Source: Nephromyces sp. MM_2019
Lineage: Eukaryota; Apicomplexa; Aconoidasida; Nephromycida
NCBI GenBank assembly: GCA_015657535.1
Contig: JADHZB010001578.1
Location: forward strand, 1 to 63,892
Direction: 5' to 3'
DNA length: 63,892 nucleotides
The notes under the pieces are model-generated. The model saw only the letters and a program-made list of their open reading frames with translations. It had not been told where the DNA came from and ran no database searches. Positions 1-12,700 of the stretch are shown piece after piece (the stretch's first letter is position 1; each line of letters begins with the position of its first letter). The translations under genes and the position numbers were made by a program.

Positions 1-484
1 CATACACACAAAAAAAAAAGGAAATTTTTTATATTTCTTTGTTTTATTCTTATTATTACTTGATTATACTTTGAACTAAACAACTTCTAAGCTCCTTATT
101 CATATTTTTTAAAATAATTATATATATATATATATAAATAATTTCAATCTAGATTGTTATTTTTTACTCACACATATACACTTGATATATATTTAATTTA
201 TTAACTAGAAAATTTTTCAACTTAGATTTATTTTTCTATACACATTTATATATATAATCTAATATGACTAAAAATAATATTCCACTTTAGATTGATTTTT
301 ACACACTTTATTTATATAATATATTATTATTAACATACTTGTATTTTATTTATTTTTATACCTGTAAAAATAATCAATATATATATATATAACAAAACCT
401 TTTGAAATAAATATGTGGTTTATTAATTATCTACTATAAAGAAGCTTAATCACATATATATTAACTCATTTTATAACAACACCG

Positions 485-519
<35 letters not shown>

Positions 520-2003
520 GCTTTTATAACTATTTAACGCTCTCCTTTAATAATAAATTTTCAAAAACTTTTGGAGTACTGAAATATATTAACACTCTTA
601 AGACTATGTACACAATTCATTTTTAATCTCTTATCATCATTGATTTGATATCTACATATACACACACACTGTTATATATATATATATCAAGAGATGTGTA
701 TTCTCTGAATTTAATTTAAATTATAAATATTTATATATAGTAAACATTGATATAAATATATATATACCAAAAATCATTAGAAATTTAATTTATATTGAAT
801 TAACTTAGATCGTAATAAACATAGTACGCATTTAGATTTAATTATATTTGAATCCAACTATCAATAAACTTGTGTATATATTGTTAATCTATACACATCT
901 TTATATAATCTGTAGGTGTATACACTTGAATATTATGTGAATAATGTATGTATATGATATATTATATGTATATACTATAATGCTTATATCTAATACAATA
1001 TGTGTATATAATACATTGTCTATATATAATATAATGTAATATATAAATATAGCATAATGTAAAAATGTGGAATAATATGTAAATCAAATATAATGTATAA
1101 ATTTGATATAATGTAAAAACATAGTGTAATAAGTAAATATAAAAAATTATATAAATATAATATAATGTGAAAGTTTAATATAGTGTGTAAATTCAATATA
1201 TCTATAACCTATGTAAATATAGTACATTTAGATTTGTATAATAAGTAAACAAATTTACAGAATGAGTTGAGTGCATAATATGTATATATTTAACTTTAAA
1301 ACGAGGTTTAAACATATATACATCTGTTTATCAAATTGAGTATATATATAACATAGATATTATAATAAACATTGAAAACACCCTCATATATGGAAATAAA
1401 TCACATATAACAATCATTGGAGTACCTCGTAAACATATCGTGTATTTAACTTTTTATTATTTTGATAGGCATACACATTGATTATTATCTGTTTTATACA
1501 AAACTTTAATTGTTTATTAATGTTTTTTTCCACCCTTTAGCGGCGGCTATGAAGCATTTATTAACACCTTAGTAAAACTTTGCACTCTTTATTGTAATAT
1601 TAACACTTTGATATCCTCCTTCCACACTCTGATTGTGGAGACAAAGCAAGCTTATACCAAACATACCCCTTAGTACCTTGGAGACATCTTGCCCCTATCC
1701 TCGTTTGAAGACAAGCCATATATACCCATTCTCCAACTCCTGACTTCAAAGACAAGGCAGTTTACACCCAATCGTCGCTTCCTTACTATAAAAACAAGGT
1801 TATTACAACTATTTCCCACCTCTTTATTGTGAAGACAAGGCATATACATATCTTTTCCAGCCCTTTACTTTGGATACATAGGCAATTTATAAAACACTCT
1901 CTGGTCCCTTCTTTGAAGACAAGGCATTCATAGCCAAGTTTATTTCCCATACTGTGAAGACAGTACCTCTACACCGAGGACTTGGCCTCCCCTACACAAT
2001 TGG
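1..2003. other. AT-rich intergenic DNA, no gene seen
   Basis: The first ~1.5 kb is low-complexity AT/TA sequence with short CA and TA microsatellites and no credible exon on either strand. From about 1540 the base composition becomes more balanced, with a pyrimidine-rich tandem repeat (separate entry) just ahead of the proposed NDC80 start. It probably holds the NDC80 promoter and 5' UTR. Confidence 0.6.
1625..1970. repeat. degenerate ~42-bp tandem repeat upstream of NDC80
   Basis: A core resembling GAAGACAAGGCA recurs about nine times. The AGAC-like cores begin near 1639, 1682, 1709, 1750, 1791, 1833, 1874, 1917 and 1958, so seven of the eight spacings are 41-43 bp and one is 27 bp. Between cores the sequence is pyrimidine-rich. 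The array ends about 45 bp before the proposed NDC80 start codon, so it may be a promoter or 5'-UTR element. It contains stops in all frames and is not coding. Confidence 0.6.
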
Positions 2004-5000
2004 ATGGCCAACTTAGGTGACTCTTATACATATGGTGGACCAACAGGTAATTAACTTAACACATTGGTATAAGAGTTCAAACAATGAATTCTATCTATTA
2101 GGTTACACAGAGGACCCTTTATATAAAGAAAGGCAGAGAGTATCACTCTCTGAGGCCTCTTTTCTTAAGAATCCACTAACTTGTAAGTTACATTAAGGAG
2201 GTTGTATATACACACTATTCCACTAAATATTACTTATATATCCTTTATGTCAAGTGCAGATAATTTTAATCCTAACTACACATTATTTCACATATTTCTT
2301 AATGCTTATCAATTCACAATTTACAAATATATATAGACGATGCTATTTTCATTTCCTGAACAATTTTAAACACTCTATGTGCATTTCATATATTTATATA
2401 TTCTCTTTTGATAATCTGTAAATTATATAAATGACTAGAGAATAATTTAATATTTTCTTTATATATAGCTGGGCCTAGAAATACTATTAATAGGAGAAAT
2501 AGTGATCAAAGAAATGTACCAGATGACCTCATAAAACGTGAAAGAATGAAAACACTGATGAGATTTCTTTCATGGCAAGAATATCCTTCAGAAATTTCAT
2601 TTAATGATTTACAAGCACCTCATCGTTCATTATTAATCTCTCTATGGAATTTTATACTCAAGTTAAATTGTTTTGATATACAATCACACATTATATACAC
2701 ATATATACATTGTATATGTACACACACACACTTTACATATACATAAATATATTATATATAGAGAGACGCACATACATTATATATAAACATTGCATATGTA
2801 CACACACACACTTTACATATACATAAATATATATAAAGACACACACACATTTACATACACATCTCAATTATATTTAACTCTAATAACTATATAACACATG
2901 TTTTTTTGATTTAATTTTTTTATTAATTTTAGACGTGTAGATGAGTCTATAGAAATCAATACAAAAAATGCTAATGAAGAAGTACCAAGAATATTCAAAG
3001 AATTGGGGTCAGTTAAAATATGAATATCATTTACACTTATTCTATTTATATATTTTTTTAAAGGTTACATACACACTTTTACACACACACATTATTTTTT
3101 CGAATTAAACTATATATATGTGTAAATTAATGAATAGATATCATTCAGCTATAAGTAAATCATCTATGGTTGCACCTGGGACAGGCCATCAATGGTTTCA
3201 TCATTTGACTGCTTTATCTTGGTTATGTGAACTCCTTATATATGAAAATGCAGTAAGTAAAATATATTTTTTAAAAATGTGTAAAATTTATTAATAGTGT
3301 ATGTGTGTAGTCTAATAATTAAATTATTTATATTTACACTCTTTGATGAATATTAGATATTTCCTTCAATTTCACAAGGATCGGGTGTTAAGATTTCTGA
3401 CCTTGATAATTCATTTGGAACATCTTTGGTTAGAAAAATTAATCACTTTTTTACACACACATATATATATATATATTTCCTTTACAAAATATATACAAAT
3501 TTTTAATTGGTTTTTATATAAAACAGTTTTAAAAAAATAGAGTATCACATTATTCAATCTAAGAATTTATTTTTTACAAAATACACATACACACACTTAC
3601 ACACACACACACACACACCATCAATTAAAAATATAATTATAGATCAATTCTAAACATGCTGACCCTACAACAAAAGAAATTTTAATCAGTACAGTCACAC
3701 TCAATAAACTCGTTTCAAAAAGTTTTATTCCCTGTATGACTGGAAATGAAAATAAGGATGCAATAAAGAATGCTGTGTGTACGTTTTATTTCTATGTATT
3801 ATTGGATTATGTGTGTGTCTGTACGGGTTGTGTGTGTGTAGATTGTGTGTGTGTACGGGGGTTGTGTGTGTAGATTGTGTGTGTGTATGGGGGTTGTGTG
3901 TGTATGTTGTATGTGTGTGCATGCGTGTGTGTTGTGGGTGGTTGTGGGTGGGTCTGTGATTCATGTATATGTGTGCGTTTGTGTGTAAAATAACTAAATT
4001 TTTATAATTTTTTTCCCATATTTTTTTTATAGTATCACAATTAGAAGTAGATTTAGATATATTGAGGGCCTCACATCAAAAGAAAGCAAATAAATTGAAA
4101 GAACTTGATCTGGAACATAAACGTTTACAATCTATTATACAAGATCACAGTAAGTAAACTTTATTTTATATCATTATTTTGTGTGTGTGCAATCTATAAT
4201 TACTTGTGTGTAGTCCAAAAGTCTTCAGAAATTAATGAAATGCAAAAAAAATATAATCATTTTGAAGATAGAGTTGAAGAAATTAGAAAGCAAATCCCAA
4301 TGGCTGTATGTACACTATATATTTTTTATATTTAATTATACAGATACACTCATCAAATCAACTTATATTATTAGGACAAAAGAATTAAAATGAATGAGAA
4401 ATCAATAAGCAGTAAAAATATTGAATTGGAAAGAGAAATTAGTACTGTAACGCAATTAAGAGATCAACTACAAAAACAAAGTGTATGTTTGCTATTTAGA
4501 ATTTCCTAGTAGTATTATACACACACTCTTTATTCTTTATTTCATTTCTTAATAAAATTTATTTAGTTAAGCCATAATGAAGTATTAACCTTAAAGAACA
4601 CGATACAAGATCATCATGACGCTATAAGAAAATATAATGAAGTATTTATTATTAGCCTAATTTTGTACCTAACAACACACACACACACAATCAAACACAC
4701 ACATACTATACATATACATACACACAATAAACACTTCTTCAATACACATATATACACACAATAAAGACTTAATCAATACACATAAATACACACAATAAAC
4801 ATTTATTCAATACATATAATACTCATATATTTAATGCACACAATAAAGATGACTTAAATACACACACGCCTATAAAATACACATACTTGTATACGATACA
4901 AAGGCTTATACATAACATTATGTAGAATATTTCGTTATATATAGTTCAAATTCGATTTTTTTCTTTATTATAAAGTCATTTTAATGTGTATAGACATTAG

Positions 5001-6870
5001 AAACACTTGATGAGGATAACAGATTAAAGAAGGAACAGGTTAATAAAAAATGTGTAAACCAAAAATTTGATTAAATTTATATAGTTTTAAAACATGATAC
5101 AGATAACAAATTATTGTGAAGAGCTAGAGAAATATTGTAATTCGGTAACAACACATTATTATTTACATATTTTTTTATATCTTGAATTTACTTTAAACAG
5201 TTTTTATATTCATCTTATTATTTTTACACATTTATTATCTGACTTTATTTTACACATTTTTTATTTTAAATTTATGTTATACATTTTGTTTTAAAACTAG
5301 ATCAACGAAAAATTACTCATTTCTAGAAGAAATGTAAAAAAATTAAAGAGCCCTTCTATAAAATTATGGGATCAACTCTTAGCATTCAGTTTTACATTTG
5401 ACTCACCTACAGTTGATAAAATGGTAAGGTTTCCATATCGTGATACACACATATACATACACATACATACACACAAACTTATATATATATATACACACAT
5501 ACACACAAACACATATATATATATATATATATATAGCTTCTAAGTATAAATATGTTTAATTATATCCATTGTGGGAAATAACTTATTGTTAGCTTAATGT
5601 TGAATGGAAGAAACAAAAGGAATTGTTAGAAAATATAATTAAGGAAGAAGAAACTTATTTACAGAAGGTTTGTATTATTTTACAGTTTACACACACATTC
5701 GACATTTTTTCATGTAATTATTTCTAAATTAAGATCAAATCTGAACTATCTGCTAAGTCCGTACCTAATCAACAAAAGCAATTAGAAATTCTTATTGAGG
5801 TTATTATAATTTTAACACTTTTTACACATTCAAATTTTTATTTTTATTTTTTGATAACTTACACACACTTAATTACTCATTATATATAGATGGACCAATA
5901 AAAATAAATATTCAGCCTATATACATACACCAACTTACATAAATATTCATCATATATACAGCATATATATGTATAAATAAAAACAATTATCATATACATA
6001 TAAACATTCACCATATATACAAATCCATACACACACATTTATATAATAATTATATATATATTCAAATTTATGAAGGGATCATTATCTATTTCTACATTAT
6101 ACCTTAGAAAACAAAAATTTTAGAAAGTGATGAGAATAACCTTAAAAAGGCATTAGAAGATTTGGAAATGGAAATGAATACAAAATTACAAGAAATTAAC
6201 AAGATAAAAGAGGTTTATATAATTCAATCATTATTTATATATATATATATAACACACATGAAAAATTTAAACACTTTATAGGAAGCCTTAAATCAATTAG
6301 AACTAGAAGAGGTAATCATATTTATTTGAAATATTCTTATTTTCATTTCAATATTATTTATATATATATATAAATATTATATTAGGCTGAACTCACGTCA
6401 AAATTGTCAAGGAGTCAGGCTCATTCTGATGGGCTACAAGAAGCTTTACAAAAACAAACACAAAAACATTTTCAAGAATGTATAGAGAAATGGGAGAATA
6501 TTGAAGATGTTTGTAAAATTATATGTTTTATATAAACTAAACTGTTTTTTTAATATTTTAAAATATATAATATATATATTCTTGATTTCCTTTTTGTTCA
6601 CATGAATTAATTATTCATATTTCTTTCTTTTAGATGTGTAAAGACTTGTCACATGCAAAAATAAATTCTATAAATGGCTTTCAAAGGTAATCTCTGTTTA
6701 GTCGCTTATAATTCTTTATAAAAATTATACACACTTTCATTTATCAATTTCTCTTTTTTTCTTTATTTTTTTTCTCTTTTATTATTCTTTCCTATTATGT
6801 ATTATCCAGATTGGTTGACATCAAAATTGAAAAATTACACAAATTAAATATCACTGATGAAGTGAAATAA
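2004..6870 (+). CDS. NDC80: NDC80/HEC1 outer-kinetochore protein
   Basis: This is the microtubule-binding subunit of the NDC80 complex. Twenty exons: 2004-2016, 2469-2661, 2933-3007, 3138-3252, 3357-3428, 3643-3778, 4033-4149, 4214-4305, 4375-4482, 4567-4641, 4994-5038, 5103-5144, 5301-5423, 5593-5667, 5734-5799, 6108-6212, 6282-6311, 6386-6508, 6634-6686, 6810-6870, giving about 572 aa, a normal family length. The N-terminal calponin-homology domain carries SFNDLQAP and EEVPRIFKELGY followed by AISKSSM, near-identical to the family signature. A long coiled coil follows from about residue 200, broken near 375-400 by a non-helical stretch with SPSIKLWDQL, where the NDC80 loop is expected. The 13-nt first exon (MANL) is the weakest part; it was chosen because it supplies an ATG and the required phase. 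Many introns are full of CA, TG or TA repeats. Confidence 0.94.
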
Positions 6871-7215
6871 ATATTAATATTTTCTAAACATATCAATATA
6901 AACACTTTTAAACCGAATTTTGTAAAAAATGGAACTATCAAAATTCATACAGCTTAATAGTTAACAAAACATGAATAATGATCTCGCAAAAATTAATTTA
7001 AAATTAAAACATAAAGATGAAATCATCAATTAAGAAGAAATCCTTGAACAATAATAATAGTTCAGTGACGTACGTATAGATTGATTTAAAAAAAAAAATA
7101 AAAAAATTAACTAGACAACTCGAAAATCTTTTAAATTTTTTTACTAAGAAACACAAAGATTACAGTAAAAACCTGAGGAAGTATATTTGTAAATTTGAGT
7201 TAATTGAAATGCACT
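6871..7215. other. convergent intergenic spacer
   Basis: This is the 345-bp space between the 3' ends of NDC80 (+) and PMM (-). It is AT-rich with no recognised feature. It marks the left edge of the microsatellite-poor block. Confidence 0.6.
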
Positions 7216-8519
7216 TTACTTGAGAAATAATTTCTCAACGATTTCAGCTGTTTCCTGAGGTCCAGTTACACTATGTCCAATTGTTCTTAAGTCCTCATAT
7301 ATTTCATGATCATTTCCACCCTTTGTATAAACATAGAAAAATGTATTATGTTAGTTTTTGGTTGAAAATTAAGAAATAATTTCTAACTGGATAAGTTTTG
7401 TCACCAAAGAAGTGGATCTCATCATATTCACTCGAAATGAATTGTAAACAATATCTTTTGTCTTGGCCCTAATCATTAGATATAATAAGAATTATTAAAC
7501 TTTATTATATTATAAATTGTTTAAGATGCAATTTAACCTTGGGGAAACAATCTACGGAAATTTGGCCACCTATCGAGAATTGTAATTTATCTCCAAAATG
7601 GTTCTCCAACGCATTTACAAAATCTTTTCTTATTCCATGTTTTATATCATATTTATAGAATTCTAATCTCTCTTTATATGAACAGTTCCTTCCTATTGGG
7701 CTAAAGTTCATCATACTTGAACGATATTCAATGAAATTCCCTCTAAAAATCAAAGGTGTAGTAGGTACTTATATGGGATTGGGTATTTTCGATGTATAAA
7801 TAAGCATATAACTTTATGACTTTCCCAAAAAGTAAAAAAAAACTTTAGAAACTTATTAATTACTCTACCTTTTAACTGGGATCTCAAGCTTGCTGAAATA
7901 TCCCAGGACGAAATTGATTAATGATTTTAAGTATGACTCACCGATGGATTCTACAAAGCTCTGAAATGCATACAAAATAATTAAAAAATTATCGAAATGT
8001 AATTGAAAAATATATCGATATATGAGCTTTACTCTTGAATGAATTAGTTGGCCATCGTTGTAAGCTATTGCACCGTTCTCAGCAAAAAGATAATTAAAAA
8101 TGCCTCCGGCTAAAGAGTGGTAAAAAAAAGTGGGGACATTTTATTCACATTTCAATTCATTTCATCTGGAATTTTGTTAGTGTAGTCATGTTGCTTTAAC
8201 TATTCTTAAAACTTTCAAGTGTACAAGTTTTAAAACTCTAAAGTATTTTTCATTTCCCAAAGACACCACCTGCAGGTCCAAGTTGTTCTTGAAGCTTTGA
8301 ATAATCAGAACCACTAACTACAGCTATGGCTACTTTGGACTTTAATTTTGATAATTTCTCAGTCATAGCCTCAGTCATTTGCTATACAAACATAAGTGTG
8401 GAATTATCTTAATATTAGAAATCCTTATGTGATTCATGAAACTAAATTAAATATCTCACAAGACGTGGTTCCGAGAGTGTACCATCTAAATCAAATAATG
8501 CAATTACTTTCTTAGTCAT
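7216..8519 (-). CDS. PMM: phosph:mannomutase (HAD family)
   Basis: This is phosphomannomutase, which interconverts mannose-6-phosphate and mannose-1-phosphate in the cytosol, feeding GDP-mannose to GPI anchors and glycosylation. Exons in transcript order: 8460-8519, 8270-8381, 8033-8109, 7869-7960, 7538-7742, 7388-7468, 7216-7320, giving 243 aa, close to the usual ~245-260. The HAD nucleophile motif DLDGTLS starts at residue 10 (Asp10 nucleophile, Asp12 acid/base). [46 protein letters not shown] and [17 protein letters not shown] are all family blocks. It is convergent with NDC80 and divergent from the kinesin-like gene. Its introns are short and lack the CA/TG repeats seen elsewhere. Confidence 0.97.
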
Positions 8520-9721
8520 GTTAAGTGGAAATTTAGTTCTTGAGGACTAATCTCTTTATTTAGTGTAGTGTGAATTCAACCATCAGAAAAGTATAATTCC
8601 AGAGCAATATAGTTATGAAATGAACTCTATAGACCATAAGTATTTAATGGCAATCAGCCCATGATATTATTTTTCATCTTCTAACTATTGTTAATGTATT
8701 ATAAAATATCTAAACACTAGCAAATGTCAGTAAGTTAAGTTTTAGTCATTTCACATGACTCTTCAGCACTGAGAGTGAGAATAAACAATCAAAAGGATGC
8801 TTATTCTTTACATAATCTATTTTATTAACATGTAGATTAAAAATCTTAATAACTTTGCACTTTGTATGATAATAGGAGATCTGTAACATTTTAAGATAAC
8901 TTTAGATTGATTCATGGCAAGCTCAAAGTTAGAAGTGTTTAAAATAATGTCCTAATAATTCATTCCATTAATTATCTCAGAAACAGTGATTACATAAATT
9001 ACAAAAACAACACTGCTATGAGTTAACTTAAAAACAAATTTAATGTAACGATTTCTAACAATCTAAGATTACTAAAAGTGTACTGAAGAGACTTTGCTTT
9101 TTTTATTTCAATCAATTTACTTAGCGAATATGATTCATAAACATTAGTTATCTGAGTAAGACCCATCAGTTTAGAACTTTAATCGATTTTAAGTTAAAAT
9201 TGTTATAGCAAAATAAAATTCTAACGATAAAATTAACTCAAAAGTTCCCACTCACAGTTTTTGAAAATATAAACTTTGATTTATAAAATTTAAAATTACA
9301 GCCTCTAGCTAAAATATTAACAATTATTGGTAATGTAATTTATTCTATCTAGCTAGTAATTAATTAGCATAGTCACAAAAGAATTGTTTTATTTAGCACT
9401 TTGACAGGATTGGAAATTGAATCAAACAACTAGAAATTTTTGGATTATATTCGTTTACAAAAACATATATATGGATATATATATGCGTGTTTAATTGGAA
9501 CTTAAGTAATTCGTTAGGATATTCTACAAATTAAGCCTTGAGCCAAAATCTTTATGCAATTAATTTAAAGCGATTGACCTTTTATCTTGTATAAAATTCC
9601 TTTAATAGTATAAATTAATTAAGCTTTTGTATACCCAAAACTAGGAGTGAACTTAAAATGCTAAATTTGCTTTCAATTAGTGCTATTCATACCCAACATA
9701 TATAATAAATCATAATGGAAA
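8520..9721. other. divergent intergenic region
   Basis: About 1.2 kb lies between the divergent starts of PMM and the kinesin-like gene. It is AT-rich without the long CA/TG microsatellites found outside the 7-26 kb block. No exon, RNA gene or defined promoter element was recognised; both promoters should lie here. Confidence 0.55.
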
Positions 9722-12700
9722 ATGGAGATTCACCCATCCACGCAATATGATGGTAAAAATGACTTTAACTTAAGGGTTCCCAAAGAAGAGGATAAAAGTC
9801 AACAAAATACAGTGAAACACCCCGTCCATTTGAGAGTGAAACCAATTTTAAACGGAGAATTCTGTAAAGTTGATTTTCCAATTTTAGAAGTTATAAATAC
9901 TGAAAACAATTCTATAAGGATCCTAAATACTCAACACAAGCATTCTGAAAATAAAAATGAGCGAGAGTTTATCAATAGGGCAGGTTTAAATAATGAAAGC
10001 GACCTTCCACAAGTATTTAATGTGAAAATAAATGGAAAGTATGGCATATTTAAGCCTAAATTGGTCCAAGTTAAATTTGAATTTACACTTATTTTATTTT
10101 TTTTCCAGTTTGTTTAGCTCCAGAGATGAAAATACAAGGATTTATGAAAAATGTTTAAAAAATTGTGTTTATGACCTAATGAAAGTAAGTTAAATTAAAG
10201 CTAGGTTATAACAATTCCCCGGTAAAAACATAAATTTTGACTTTAAATTATTTATCAAATTTGCAGGGAATATCATGCACGCTAGTACTTGTTGGAGAAC
10301 AAGAGAGTGGTAAAAGTCACACTATTTTGGGTGATAGGAACTCTCCTGGTCTTCTGCCACAGGTGATATAAGACACTCCGCCTTAAGGCTCTACCAATGC
10401 TAAAATCTTGTTTTATCAGGCTGTTTACGATATACTTTCACTAGTAAAATCCTCTAGTAATGATACTAGTTCAATTGATTATGGTTATAGTAGACCCAAG
10501 TTTTGGGCAAATCAAAGAGAGCCGAATGCACAAGAAATTGATCTATTCAATGTCCGTTGCTCATGTTTGGAGGTTGTTAATGAGAAAGTGATTGACCTAC
10601 TAAGAGCTAGTTCAAATTGTTTATGGAAAGATGAACTACCAGAACTTAAGGTATCTGATTCAGGGAACCATAAATGCGAAATTGAAGGCTTGAAAGAAGT
10701 TTCAATATCCAATCAGAAAGAGTTTATGAGAATGCTAGTCAAGTAACTTGGATTAATTTATTGCACGATCGTTATAATACATTAACAAGTACTTATTCCT
10801 TTTATTCAAAGGCTTATGGAATTCAAAAAGAGACGAGACTGTTTCAGACCGAAAGTAGCTAACATGGTTTTTATTACAAAGCTAGAGCGTATTTCCAGAG
10901 GTAATTTTCATAATGGTATAGAGTTACACACAACTGGGACATTTAACGTTGTTGAATTGGGCGATTGTCGATATCTATCAGCTGGTACTCCAGAGGAAGG
11001 TAGATTTGTTTTTTTAGACAAGCCTAAGACTTGTAAATACCACTTTTGAATCTTTAGTTCAGGCAAATAATCGGAGCTTATTTAATTTCTGTAACATTCT
11101 ACTCGATAGAAATGAAAACTATGAAAAACAAAGTGTGCTTGAGCAAGCTAAATCTTCAATTTTAACTAAGTTGATATCAGACACACTTATAGGAGATTCT
11201 ATAGGAATAGTGATTGGCTGCATTGATCCAAAAAGAAAAGAAATAGAAGTATCCTGGGATATAATTAAGTTCTTAGAGCAAATATCTGGGTTTAAATCCA
11301 AGCTAAAAACTAATAGCTTCAACTATTTTAAGTAAACTTTTCCCCATAATTACTGAAACTTGAATATTTAGATATATTTACAAAACTATTTGACAGTTCA
11401 TGGTTTTTCAAATGGAAAAAAAGCCTCGACTGCTTGATGATGGAGTACATGATGCTTCATAATGTCTCGGTTCCATTTTCAAGCTGCTATAGCTCCTTGA
11501 ATAGAGAACAAAAATCGCACTACAATGAAAAAATAAAAAAAGAAATAGCTAATCTTAATAAAATGGTAAACTTAATAATCAAATACTTAATCAGGAGTAG
11601 AATATCATTTAATGATTTATTAGATTGTGGATGGTGCAAACCAGGATTTTAGATTATTAGAAACTTCCCGATTATCAGTAATTGCCAAAATCTTTAATGA
11701 GATTGAACACAGAGAAGAAAACATAAATGAACAAATTAAGCTTCGCTTATCAAAATCACTCTTCAAAAATTTAGAGGGCGATGCTTTGGACAAGAAAGGT
11801 AAAGTTCACAAAAAATATTAAAACAGTAAAACTAATTATAACAAATCAATATATTTTTGCTATCAATAAAATAAGACCCTGAAGAATCAAGTCCAGAGTT
11901 GGAGTTAACTATTAGGATGACATTCTTGGAGATTAAATCTTCAGGAGAGATGGTAAAAATTATAATGACATCTTTTAAGAAAATTATAAAACCTAAAATA
12001 AAATCTGTAAATCTCATTTTAATTTGTTTAAGTGTGAGGAATCACGGAGACCAGAGTCTAAATCTTTTATTGATGATAACTCTAGATCCAGAGGTCACTT
12101 AATATACTTAGTTTTGAGCTCGTGTTGATGGAACAAAAAGTTAAAAATTATATAAATTCAGGCTTTAATAAATACGACTTAGAAAGAGAGGACAACTCAT
12201 CTTATAACAATTTCCACAAGGTAACAACACTTAAGATTTTTAAACATTTTTTGGACAAATTCAGGCAAAATTGAGATTGTAATATTTTCAATAAGTTAAA
12301 ATCAATTTTTTGAATACTAGGGCTCAAGTAATGAAGTCACCAGTAGGTCCAAATACAAAAATAAAAAGAAGCATCTCACAGCAGAAATAAGTCTACATAT
12401 CCAAAAAGTAAATGACTTGAGTAAAATAGGTAAAATATAGAACTGAATTTTAATATAATTTCTTTGGAGTTTATAAGTTGTCGAAAACCAAAGATTCAAC
12501 GAATGAATTAAATTAAATAGGCGAAAATGTATCTGAGGGACGATTTTGGAGTAATTCTAAGGTTTCTTCGAATTCTTGGGATAATACTAAATGCTTGAGC
12601 TCCCATAATACACAAATAGATCCTGAACAGCTAGCATGGAAGAAAATGAATAAACACCAAATGTACTATATGAACACATTAAGGGATAACCAAAATCTCG

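Noticed and set aside
3725..3964. His/Thr-rich minus-strand frame and Cys/Val-rich plus frame near 3.8 kb
   Set aside because: Both are readings of a TG-rich NDC80 intron.
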